17,152 nt of DNA from positions 1 to 17,152 of the forward strand of contig JAILOW010000101.1 in assembly GCA_024690635.1 (NCBI GenBank), written 5' to 3'. Positions 8,090-15,538 of this stretch are shown here, one piece after another. The notes below the pieces were generated by a model. It searched no databases, was not told the origin of the DNA, and saw only the letters and a program-made list of their open reading frames with translations. Position 1 is the first letter of the stretch. Every line of letters begins with the position of its first letter. The position numbers and the translations under genes were made by a program. Origin of the DNA: Butyrivibrio sp. Lineage in GTDB: Bacteria; Bacillota_A; Clostridia; Lachnospirales; Lachnospiraceae.

Positions 8090-9715
8090 ATGAATAAAAA
8101 ATATGATCTTGTTTTCAGGTGTGGGGTTATATTATGCCTTGTTCTTATATTCTTAAATGCTTTAAGGTTTGAGCTTAAAAAGCAGGATTATTTTTTTGAT
8201 GAGAAATGTTCTATTTATATTGCCAATTCTCATGTTATGGATTTTGGAACTTTTGCGGATATCATCAGAAACAATGACCTATATGAAGCAGTGGATAAAA
8301 TCAATGAGTATATGCTTCCCGTATCAGACCAAAAGTACAGCCTTCAGGAGATTGAGGCTATTATGGATGCCTCAAAGGGATACAGATTCGACTATCTTAG
8401 TACACTTATCCATGATTTTGGGGATTCTCATCCGCCTTTTTATTATCTGTTACTTCACACGGTTAACTCTGTACTACCTTTTCTTTCTATAAAAGGTGCA
8501 GGTTTTTTCATCAATATCATTGCACTTATTCTTTCCTGTCTTTTCATTTATCTTTCCGCCAAAATGGTGACTGACAGAGGGTGTGCTCTTATTTGCACGC
8601 TGTTTTACGGACTTAGTTTTGATTTTATCAATAACGTCACGTTCATGAGAATGTACGGGCTCATGACACTATTTTTCATGGTGCTTTTATATCTTCACTT
8701 TTCTCTTTCGGAAAAGGAGTTTAAGAATGAAGATAAAATACTTACAACAATATGCGTTGTAGAGTTTTTTGCCATGTACACGCAGTTTTTTGCGGCGATT
8801 TTTATCATTCCTCTTTTTGTATTGACGATAGTTTTTTACAGAAGGAATGGCATTTCTATAAAACAATATGTTAAAAAGCAGGTTATTACCGCTGTTTTTT
8901 ATCTTTTGATCTGGCCGTTTTCAATATTTCAGGTGATATTTGATGAAAGCGGAAGTGATGTCAGAAACAATTTATCATTTTCAGGTTTTATGATAAAAAT
9001 ACATGATTACCTGTTTTTGCTTAGAAAATCCCTGTTTTCCGGAAGCTATGTGCTTCTTTACGGTGCATTGGTGTCGGTTTTTCTGTTTGCGATCGCTTTT
9101 TTGCTGATAAAAGCAAAAGAAGGAACGTTGACCGAATTTGTAAGATCCGAAAAATTCGAAAAGATTCTTTATCTTATTATATCCGGAGGAATGTACTATC
9201 TTATCATAGTCAAGATTTCCCCCTGGGCGGCGGACAGGTACGTTATGCCTGCTACTCCGATCCTAAGTATGATATTTATCATGACATTTTGGGGAATCTT
9301 TTCCATGATCTTTCGAAGAAAAGATATACCATGTTTTCTGATTCTGGTATTTGTGATCCTTGTCTTTGCCAGAAGTACAAGACTTGCTCCTTATTATCTG
9401 TATCCCGCTTCCGAAGAACGATTGGAATTTGAGGATAAGTATGGTGATTCCACAGCTATTATAGTGGATGCAGATTTAGACGAGGAGTTTACGGATGTAT
9501 TTCTTTCCATTGCTCATCCATTCTTTATAAGGACCCATGAGTCCGATCTTGATAAGCTTTGTGAAAACACTTTGAATGATGGCGGAAAGTACACTGTGTA
9601 TATTAACACCCTCGCTGATTCTGACCATGTTTTAAAAGTGTTTGAAGAGCAGGGATATACACTTAAGAAGTGCAGTTATGAGAAAATCTTTTATATGGTT
9701 TATGCCATTCAGTGA
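8090..9715 (+). CDS. GT39/PMT-like polytopic glycosyltransferase, copy A
   Basis: This 541-residue membrane protein has about ten hydrophobic segments and a soluble C-terminal domain of roughly 100 residues. It carries GT-C landmarks: an acidic pair after the first membrane segment (FFDEKCS, Asp37-Glu38) and DSHPPFYYLLLH with the HPP at 114-116, typical of ArnT/PMT-like enzymes that use polyprenyl-phosphate sugars at the outer face of the membrane. Start choice is uncertain. ATG 8090 matches the paralogue start exactly, but GGGGGA at 8083-8088 is too close to it. AAAGGAG at 8067-8073 suits a CTG at 8081, and ATG 8051 has no Shine-Dalgarno. The product likely adds a sugar to the exported glycan or a cell-wall polymer. 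Confidence 0.8.
   Translation: MNKKYDLVFRCGVILCLVLIFLNALRFELKKQDYFFDEKCSIYIANSHVMDFGTFADIIRNNDLYEAVDKINEYMLPVSDQKYSLQEIEAIMDASKGYRFDYLSTLIHDFGDSHPPFYYLLLHTVNSVLPFLSIKGAGFFINIIALILSCLFIYLSAKMVTDRGCALICTLFYGLSFDFINNVTFMRMYGLMTLFFMVLLYLHFSLSEKEFKNEDKILTTICVVEFFAMYTQFFAAIFIIPLFVLTIVFYRRNGISIKQYVKKQVITAVFYLLIWPFSIFQVIFDESGSDVRNNLSFSGFMIKIHDYLFLLRKSLFSGSYVLLYGALVSVFLFAIAFLLIKAKEGTLTEFVRSEKFEKILYLIISGGMYYLIIVKISPWAADRYVMPATPILSMIFIMTFWGIFSMIFRRKDIPCFLILVFVILVFARSTRLAPYYLYPASEERLEFEDKYGDSTAIIVDADLDEEFTDVFLSIAHPFFIRTHESDLDKLCENTLNDGGKYTVYINTLADSDHVLKVFEEQGYTLKKCSYEKIFYMVYAIQ
8423..8590 (+). repeat. High-identity patch 1, in GT39 copy A
   Basis: Bases 8423-8590 match 10079-10246 in copy B with four differences in 168 (8485, 8488, 8503, 8557), while flanking coding sequence is visibly less similar. 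The patch covers the HPP motif and the next membrane segment. Third codon positions are conserved too, which protein constraint alone does not explain. Confidence 0.85.
9523..9660 (+). repeat. High-identity patch 2, in GT39 copy A
   Basis: Bases 9523-9660 match 11179-11316 with about five differences in 138. They encode the soluble C-terminal domain around RTHESDLDKLCENTLNDGG. Sequence just upstream (the stretch after VDADLDEE) is much more divergent. Confidence 0.8.
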
Positions 9716-9745
9716 TATTGTGAGAATCTATAAAGAAGGTTGAAT

Positions 9746-11371
9746 ATGAATAAAAAATATGAGCGTGTTTTCAGATATGGGGTTATCTTATGTCTGATCC
9801 TGATATTTCTAAATGCCTTTAGGTTTTATCTTCAAAAACAGAATTTTTTTCTTGATGAGAAATGTTCGTTTTACTATTCCAACGCACATATTATGGACTT
9901 TGGGACTTTTGCGGATATTATCAGAAATAATGACCTAAATGAAGCAGCGGATAAAATCAGAGAGTATGTGCCTCCCGTATCTGATGAAAAGTATAGCCTT
10001 CAGGAGATGGGGGCTCTTGTGGATGCATCAAAAGGACACAGGTTTGATTACTTTAGCACGCTTGTCCTTGATCTTGGTGATTCTCATCCGCCTTTTTATT
10101 ATCTGTTACTTCACACGGTTAACTCTGTACTACCTTTTCTATCCATAAAAGGTGCAGGATTTTTCATCAATATCATTGCACTTATTCTTTCCTGTCTTTT
10201 CATTTATCTTTCTGCCAAAATGGTGACTGACAGAGGGTGTGCTCTTGCCTGCATGCTTTTTTACGGACTTAGTTTCGATCTTATCAATAATGCCACTTTT
10301 GTAAGAATGTATGGTCTTATGACTTTGTATTTTGCGGCGCTTTTATATCTTCATCTTTTGTTGGCTGAAAGTAAATTTGAGGATGATGGAAAAATACTCA
10401 GATTTGTATGCATAACAGAGTTTTTTGCCATGCTTACGCAGTATTTTGCGGCAATTTATATCATTCCGCTTTTTGTGATCACATTACTTCTTTATATACG
10501 TCACGGAGCATCCGTAAGGAAATATATTACAAAGCAGATCATCACTGCAGTGTTGTATCTGTTGCTATGGCCTTACTCTGTTGTCCAGGTGTTTTTTGAT
10601 AAAAGAGGTGTTGATGTCAGAAATAATATTTCTTTGCATGGCATTTTTTACAGAATAAAAGAGTACCTCAATCTTTTGAGAAACTCACTTTTTTCAGGCA
10701 GTAAAGTGCTTTTGTTTGGTGCAATGGGAGCTGTATTATTGCTTGCAATCGTGGCTTTGGTCAGGAAGGCAAAAGAAGGAACAATAAGATCATTTGCAGG
10801 ATCTGAATCTTTTGAAAAGATTTTATACCTTGTTATCCCTGGAAGTATATATTATGTGATAATATCCAGAATTTCTCCATGGGTTGAGGACAGGTATGTT
10901 ATGCCTGTTATTCCGATCCTAAGCATGATATTTATCATGACATTTTGGAAGATTTTCTCCATGATCTTTAGAAGAAAAGATATACCATGTTTTCTGCTCC
11001 TGGTATTTGTGATACTTGTTTTTGCCAGAAGTGCAAGACTTACTCCTTATTATCTGTATCCCGTTTCCGAAGAACAATTGGAATTTGCCGATAAATATGG
11101 TGATTCGACGGCTATAATAGTGGATGATGATATAGAGGAAGAGTATCCGGATTTATTTTTGTCAGTTGACCATCCATACTTTATAAGGACCCATGAGTCC
11201 GATCTTGATAAGCTTTGTGAAAACACTTTAAATGATGGCGGAAAATACACAGTATATATTAACACCCTCGCTGATTCTGACCGTGTTTTAAAAGTGTTTG
11301 AAGAGCAGGGATATACTCTTAATAAGTGCAGCTATGAGAGAGATTTTTATATGGTTTATGCCATTCAATGA
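9746..11371 (+). CDS. GT39/PMT-like polytopic glycosyltransferase, copy B
   Basis: This tandem paralogue of the preceding gene also has 541 residues and aligns with it at a constant 1656-bp offset without a single indel. The acidic pair (FLDEKCS), DSHPPFYYLLLH and the C-terminal domain ending CSYERDFYMVYAIQ are all kept, so both copies look functional. AGAAGG at 9734-9739 is well placed for ATG 9746; TTG 9740 is less likely. Most of the protein has diverged clearly, for example in the first extracellular loop, while two patches are nearly identical at DNA level. Divergence around an intact core suggests that the copies differ in donor or acceptor, which is inference. Confidence 0.82.
   Translation: MNKKYERVFRYGVILCLILIFLNAFRFYLQKQNFFLDEKCSFYYSNAHIMDFGTFADIIRNNDLNEAADKIREYVPPVSDEKYSLQEMGALVDASKGHRFDYFSTLVLDLGDSHPPFYYLLLHTVNSVLPFLSIKGAGFFINIIALILSCLFIYLSAKMVTDRGCALACMLFYGLSFDLINNATFVRMYGLMTLYFAALLYLHLLLAESKFEDDGKILRFVCITEFFAMLTQYFAAIYIIPLFVITLLLYIRHGASVRKYITKQIITAVLYLLLWPYSVVQVFFDKRGVDVRNNISLHGIFYRIKEYLNLLRNSLFSGSKVLLFGAMGAVLLLAIVALVRKAKEGTIRSFAGSESFEKILYLVIPGSIYYVIISRISPWVEDRYVMPVIPILSMIFIMTFWKIFSMIFRRKDIPCFLLLVFVILVFARSARLTPYYLYPVSEEQLEFADKYGDSTAIIVDDDIEEEYPDLFLSVDHPYFIRTHESDLDKLCENTLNDGGKYTVYINTLADSDRVLKVFEEQGYTLNKCSYERDFYMVYAIQ
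10079..10246 (+). repeat. High-identity patch 1, in GT39 copy B
   Basis: Partner of 8423-8590. The first 62 bases are identical, and the match ends sharply after the GTGTGCTCTT stretch, where codons diverge again. This fits a recent gene-conversion tract between tandem copies. Confidence 0.85.
11179..11316 (+). repeat. High-identity patch 2, in GT39 copy B
   Basis: Partner of 9523-9660. Similarity continues more loosely through the stop codon into the spacer: 9716-9745 and 11372-11404 both read TATTGT, then AGAA, then AAGGTTGAA. The duplicated unit was therefore gene plus downstream spacer. Confidence 0.8.
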
Positions 11372-11404
11372 TATTGTTAGAAGCGATAAATAAGGTTGAA
11401 ACAT

Positions 11405-12154
11405 ATGGACGTGCAGGAAAAGATTCCCCACATCATCCATTATTTCTGGTTTGGGGGAAATGAAAAAAGCGAATCGGTAAAAAAGTGCATAGAGAGCTGG
11501 AGAGAGTTCTGCCCTGATTTTGAGATAAAAGAGTGGAATGAGAAAAACTATGATTTCCACAAGCATCCTTTTATGGAAGAAGCCTATCGTGAGGGAAAGT
11601 GGGCTTTTGTTTCGGACTACGCAAGGCTTGATGTTTTGTATGAGCATGGCGGAGTTTACCTTGATACGGACGTAGAAGTGCTAAAGGATCTGTCGCCTCT
11701 TTGCGAAAACAGGGCATATATGGGCTTTGAGTCCAAGGAGATGATAGGAGACGGCGCAGGCTTTGGATTTACTGCGGGTAGCCCTCTTTTAAAAGAGATG
11801 ATGGCTGAGTATGACTCTCTTTCTGAGTATGTGGAGAGCCCCAAGCTAAGGACCAAAATCCTTGTGGGTCATGGCCTTATACAGGACGGTACCAGACAGA
11901 AGGTTGATGGGGTGGAAATATATCCTTCGGAATATCTTTCTCCCAAAAACTATTATACCGGCAAGGTCACCATAACCGAGAACACCTACAGTATCCATCA
12001 TTTTGAAGCCAGCTGGCATGAATCCAATACCGGCTTTTATAAAAAACTCATGAGATCTCTGACAGGGACATTTGGAGAAAAGACAGGAATGGCTATATTT
12101 AAGGGGATTGTGGCGGTAAAGGATGCGCTCCTTGGAAAAGGAGGTAAGTCATGA
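11405..12154 (+). CDS. GT32 (OCH1/Gly_transf_sug type) glycosyltransferase
   Basis: This 249-residue enzyme opens with IPHIIHYFWFGG, the hallmark of DXD-containing GT32 capsular or OCH1-like transferases. It continues with CIESWREFCPDFEIKEWNE and the catalytic region AFVSDYARLDVLYEHGG, then YLDTDVEVL with Asp87 and Asp89 binding the metal and nucleotide sugar. The HHFEASWH segment near the C-terminus is also typical. It is cytosolic and probably extends a lipid-linked glycan. AAGG at 11392-11395 precedes ATG 11405 by 9 bp; a TTG at 11396 in the same frame is too close to that site. Its stop overlaps the next start in an ATGA junction, so the two are translationally coupled. Confidence 0.88.
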   Translation: MDVQEKIPHIIHYFWFGGNEKSESVKKCIESWREFCPDFEIKEWNEKNYDFHKHPFMEEAYREGKWAFVSDYARLDVLYEHGGVYLDTDVEVLKDLSPLCENRAYMGFESKEMIGDGAGFGFTAGSPLLKEMMAEYDSLSEYVESPKLRTKILVGHGLIQDGTRQKVDGVEIYPSEYLSPKNYYTGKVTITENTYSIHHFEASWHESNTGFYKKLMRSLTGTFGEKTGMAIFKGIVAVKDALLGKGGKS

Positions 12155-13116
12155 AGAATCCTTTGATCTCTGTGATCGTTCCTGTTTATAACGTGGAGCC
12201 CTATCTTATGGAGTGCCTTGATTCCATACTGGGGCAGAGCTTTAGCTCTTTTGAACTGATAATAGTTGACGACGGCTCAACGGACGGAAGCCCCATGATA
12301 TGCGATACCTATAAAAACACCGATGAAAGGATAAAGGTCATCCACAAGGAAAACGGAGGACTTTCATCTGCAAGAAATGCAGGGCTCGATATAGCTCTGG
12401 GCGAGTATGTTTGTTTTATTGATTCTGATGACAGGATTGCCCCGGACTTTTTGGAAAAACTGTTAGATCGGATAAATGAAAAAGCTGCGGATATTGCCTT
12501 TTGCGATGTGGATTTTTCAAGGATGAAGGGTGCCTGTGAAAAGGATGTTGATGTTCTGAATCTGACATCTAAAAATGCAAGAGAATGGCTATACGATCAC
12601 AATTCCAGAGAGTATGTCCTTATGGTCATCACCTGTAACAAGCTGTTTAGAAGGGCTTTGTTTGAGGACTTACGATACCCGGAAGGAAGACTCCATGAAG
12701 ATGAGTTCATGATCTGGCCACTTCTAAACAGGGCAAAAAGAATAGTATATATTTCGGAAAAGCTCTATCTGTACAGAGACAATGAAGCAGGAATAACCTC
12801 AGGTTCTAACAGACTAAATGTAAGGCATCTTGATGTGATCGATGCCTATGAGGAAAGAATCCGGGGAGCCATGGAAGAAGGAGACAGGGCATTTGCCTGC
12901 AAGTCCTTTAAGACAGCTCTTTACAAGATGGCGAGGCTTTATAAAGAAGCTGATGAAGAAAAGGGAAGTGACCAAAGATCTGCCATGCTGCGAGCTTCAA
13001 TGAAAAGGTACAAGGAACTTTATAACGGATATAAACAGCTTTTTGATACGAGGCAAAAGCTCAAGTACAGTCTGTTTTTTATAAGCCCGAAATTATTTTT
13101 AAAAAAATTTTTTTAA
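12151..13116 (+). CDS. GT2 family glycosyltransferase
   Basis: This is a classic GT2 enzyme of 321 residues. ISVIVPVYNVEPYLMECLDS forms the first strand and helix, IIVDDGSTDGS holds nucleotide-binding Asp40-Asp41, ENGGLSSARNAGL follows, and the metal-binding motif is DSDD at 91-94. The region HEDEFMIWPL carries the acidic catalytic-base candidate seen in EpsJ/WcaA-like members. The C-terminal part is helical and basic. ATG overlaps the upstream TGA by 4 bp. The gene closes the glycan block and ends within an A7T7 run (13101-13114), beyond which I see no classical terminator before the next gene's hairpin. Specificity is unknown. Confidence 0.9.
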   Translation: MKNPLISVIVPVYNVEPYLMECLDSILGQSFSSFELIIVDDGSTDGSPMICDTYKNTDERIKVIHKENGGLSSARNAGLDIALGEYVCFIDSDDRIAPDFLEKLLDRINEKAADIAFCDVDFSRMKGACEKDVDVLNLTSKNAREWLYDHNSREYVLMVITCNKLFRRALFEDLRYPEGRLHEDEFMIWPLLNRAKRIVYISEKLYLYRDNEAGITSGSNRLNVRHLDVIDAYEERIRGAMEEGDRAFACKSFKTALYKMARLYKEADEEKGSDQRSAMLRASMKRYKELYNGYKQLFDTRQKLKYSLFFISPKLFLKKFF

Positions 13117-13131
13117 TACTGCAACATTTTG

Positions 13132-13189
13132 ATCCCTCCGATTGTATATAGGGTAGAACGGCAAATAAAGCCAATACGATCGGAGGGAT
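13132..13189 (+). promoter_or_regulatory. Long hairpin that masks the VWA-gene Shine-Dalgarno
   Basis: Bases 13132-13147 pair with 13174-13189 in a 16-bp stem with one G-U pair and a 26-base loop. The 3' arm contains GGAGGG at 13182-13187, the ribosome-binding site 8 bp before ATG 13196, so the folded RNA would hide the site. There is no U-tract after the stem, which argues against a simple terminator. A DNA operator is an alternative. I see no convincing promoter between 13117 and 13195, so whether the whole stem is transcribed is open. Confidence 0.7.
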
Positions 13190-13195
13190 TATATT

Positions 13196-14830
13196 ATGAA
13201 AAAGAATTACAGAGCACTTACAGTTTTACTTGGAACAAGCATTTTGGCAGGAGCACTTACAGGGTGCGGCGGAATGAAAAAGGAGAGCGCTACAGCTCCC
13301 ATGGCCAGAGAAGACTATGCCGTGTGCACAGAGACAGCCTGCGAGGAGATTGAGGGCGAGTACGAAGCACCTCTAACAAGCGCCAAGGGGATCGATGAGT
13401 TTTTTGCACCTGAAAGAGACTGCCTTACCTATGTGATCCCAAACACAGAGGAATATGACAAGCCTTCGGAGAACGGATTTTTCCTTTCTCAGGCTCAGCC
13501 TCTTTCAACCTTTGCGGCAGACGTTGACACCGCATCCTATGCAAATATCAGAAGGATGATAGAAAACGGCTACAGTGCAGGTGACATTACAACTGAGGCT
13601 GTAAGACCCGAAGAGTTTTTGAACTATTTTTCCTATGATCTTAAGTCTCCCAAAAAAGGAGAAAAATTCGGAATTACTACAGAAGTTTCAAAGTGCCCCT
13701 GGAATGAAGATCATGATCTTATGTTTGTTGGCATCAAGGCAAAGGACGTTCTTGACGGACAGATGCCCAAAAGTAACCTGGTATTTCTCATCGATGTATC
13801 AGGATCCATGGATGATGAAAATAAGCTCTATCTTTTAAAGAAGTCTTTTAAGGAGCTTGTTGATAATTACAAGGGTGAGGGCACTGTTTCCATCGTTACC
13901 TATGCAAGTGAGGAAGAGGTTGTTCTGGACGGAGTATCTCTTTCAGATAAGAGAACCATTAAAAAAGCTATCGACAGCCTTTATGCTTCCGGATCCACCA
14001 ACGGCGAAAGAGGCATGGAGATGGCCTATGAAGTGGCTATGGAGAACTTTATAGAAGGCGGAAACAACAGAGTTATCATGGCTACAGACGGAGATCTTAA
14101 CGTTGGCATCTCAGATCCCGACGAGCTTGAGAGATTCATAGAAAAGAAAAAGGACAGCGGAGTATTTTTATCTGTTCTTGGATTTGGGGAAGGCAACTAC
14201 AAGGACAACAGGCTTGAAAGACTTGCCGACTGCGGAAACGGCAACTATTCCTACATCGATTCAATGCTTGAAGCAAGAAAAGTTCTGGTTGAAGAGATGA
14301 CTTCAACACTTGTTACCGTAGCCAAGGACGTAAAGTTCCAGATCGAATTCAATCCCGCAGTTGTAAACGGCTACAGACTCATCGGCTACGAAAACAGACA
14401 GATGGATGCAGTGGACTTTAATAATGACAAGAAGGACGGAGGAGAGCTTGGCTCAGGACACACCGTTGTGGCTCTTTATGAGATAATCCCCGCTGACAGT
14501 GACTCTTCCATAGAGCTTAAATATCAGGATGCTCCTAAAGGCGGATCTTCCGAGTATGCTACATTAAAGCTTCGCTACAAGGAGCCTGAGGAGGATTCTT
14601 CCAAGCTTCTTACCGTAGCCATTTCTGATGAGGCTTACAGTGAGCATCCCAGCGAGAACCTTTTCTTTGCAAGTCTTGTTTCGGAGTTTGCAATGCTCTT
14701 ATCTGACAGCGATTATTCAGGGGATGTTACTTACAAGGATATTATGAAGGCGTACAAGGAACTTGATACCACAGATGAGTACAAGGATGAGTTCTACAAT
14801 CTGGTCAGAATGATGGAAAAGCGCGGCTGA
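13196..14830 (+). CDS. VWA-domain lipoprotein, YfbK type
   Basis: This 544-residue exported lipoprotein has a lysine-led signal peptide and the lipobox ALTGC with Cys24 as lipidated residue. An acidic linker follows. The YfbK-type N-terminal domain runs from about 95 to 185 (STFAADVDTASYANIRRMI, then PEEFLNYFSYD). A von Willebrand A domain holds a complete MIDAS metal site: DVSGS at 200-204, Thr268 in GSTNGERG, and Asp298 in ATDGDLN. A C-terminal DUF3520-like beta domain begins near 370. The protein should sit on the outer leaflet of the membrane and bind a partner through the metal site. It leads a unit with an ECF sigma and an anti-sigma, suggesting a sensing or modulating role; that role is inferred. 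Confidence 0.9.
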   Translation: MKKNYRALTVLLGTSILAGALTGCGGMKKESATAPMAREDYAVCTETACEEIEGEYEAPLTSAKGIDEFFAPERDCLTYVIPNTEEYDKPSENGFFLSQAQPLSTFAADVDTASYANIRRMIENGYSAGDITTEAVRPEEFLNYFSYDLKSPKKGEKFGITTEVSKCPWNEDHDLMFVGIKAKDVLDGQMPKSNLVFLIDVSGSMDDENKLYLLKKSFKELVDNYKGEGTVSIVTYASEEEVVLDGVSLSDKRTIKKAIDSLYASGSTNGERGMEMAYEVAMENFIEGGNNRVIMATDGDLNVGISDPDELERFIEKKKDSGVFLSVLGFGEGNYKDNRLERLADCGNGNYSYIDSMLEARKVLVEEMTSTLVTVAKDVKFQIEFNPAVVNGYRLIGYENRQMDAVDFNNDKKDGGELGSGHTVVALYEIIPADSDSSIELKYQDAPKGGSSEYATLKLRYKEPEEDSSKLLTVAISDEAYSEHPSENLFFASLVSEFAMLLSDSDYSGDVTYKDIMKAYKELDTTDEYKDEFYNLVRMMEKRG

Positions 14831-14839
14831 TATTTGATA

Positions 14840-14874
14840 TACTGTCTTACGGGGAGATAACCCGGGGGACAGTA
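14840..14874 (+). promoter_or_regulatory. Hairpin that masks the sigma-factor Shine-Dalgarno
   Basis: Bases 14840-14848 (TACTGTCTT) pair with 14866-14874 (two G-U pairs). After an A-G mismatch, CGGG at 14850-14853 pairs with CCCG at 14861-14864 around a 7-base loop. The GGGGGA ribosome-binding site at 14864-14869 lies in the 3' arm, just before ATG 14876. It fills most of the 45-bp gap between the VWA and sigma genes. No U-run follows. Confidence 0.6.
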
Positions 14875-14875
14875 A

Positions 14876-15538
14876 ATGAGCGAATTAGTTATGACATTTC
14901 CCGTCAGAGAAAAAGATCCTCTGGCGGGATTATTTGAAAGATTAAATAAAGCCTTTGACCGCGCAGCAGCTCTGTTTTTTGAGGCGAAAGGAAGCGCGGG
15001 AAAGGACTTGTCTGAAGATGCCGGTACTTCTGAGGAAGCGCTCAGGCTTAACGAAAAGGGCGCTGCCTACGGTAAAGCGGCAGCAGTTCTTGATAAGTAC
15101 GGAAACAGTATACTTCGTATCGCGTATTCATATCTTCACAACATGAGTGATGCTGAGGATGTTTTGCAGGAGACTCTTTTGCAGTATGTAAAGACAGATC
15201 CTTCTCTTGAAAATGATGCTCACGAGAAGGCATGGCTATTAACCGTGGCATCAAATATCAGTAAAAACAGGATCAAATACAACAAGCTTCGAAAGACCGA
15301 TGAACTGATGGAAGAGCTGGTGGCAGAGGAGCGCGAGGACCTTGGCTTTGTATGGGAGGCTGTTAAAAATCTTCCCGAAAAGTACAGGGAAGTTATCCAT
15401 CTTTTTTATCAGGAAGGATATTCCACAAAAGAGATAGCGGACATTTTAAAGCGAAAAGAGGCTACGGTGCGCTCAGATCTTTTACGCGCCAGGGAACAGC
15501 TTAAGAAAATATTAAAGGAGGCCTATGACTTTGAATAA
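14876..15538 (+). CDS. ECF-type sigma-70 family factor with N-terminal extension
   Basis: This 220-residue sigma factor has only regions 2 and 4. Region 2 runs from about residue 72 to 140: YGNSILRIAYSYL, then SDAEDVLQETLLQY, then AWLLTVASNISKNRIK (2.3/2.4, -10 recognition). Region 4 runs from about 165 to 215: LPEKYREVIHLFYQEGYSTKEIA, then a helix-turn-helix with TVRSDLLRAREQLKK, which recognises the -35. The first 70 residues are unusual for an ECF factor: an amphipathic stretch LAGLFERLNKAFDRAAALFF and a charged linker. It directs RNA polymerase to promoters I cannot identify here. The anti-sigma gene overlaps its end by 14 bp, the usual pairing of a sigma with its inhibitor. Confidence 0.88.
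   Translation: MSELVMTFPVREKDPLAGLFERLNKAFDRAAALFFEAKGSAGKDLSEDAGTSEEALRLNEKGAAYGKAAAVLDKYGNSILRIAYSYLHNMSDAEDVLQETLLQYVKTDPSLENDAHEKAWLLTVASNISKNRIKYNKLRKTDELMEELVAEEREDLGFVWEAVKNLPEKYREVIHLFYQEGYSTKEIADILKRKEATVRSDLLRAREQLKKILKEAYDFE

Noticed and set aside
13101..13114. A7T7 run at the end of the GT2 gene as a terminator or slippage site
   Set aside because: It can form only a weak A/U hairpin and sits in the last codons, where slippage would alter only a few residues.
13129..13353. 74-codon frame overlapping the VWA start
   Set aside because: It is another frame through the hairpin and the lipoprotein signal sequence, without a ribosome site or protein-like pattern.
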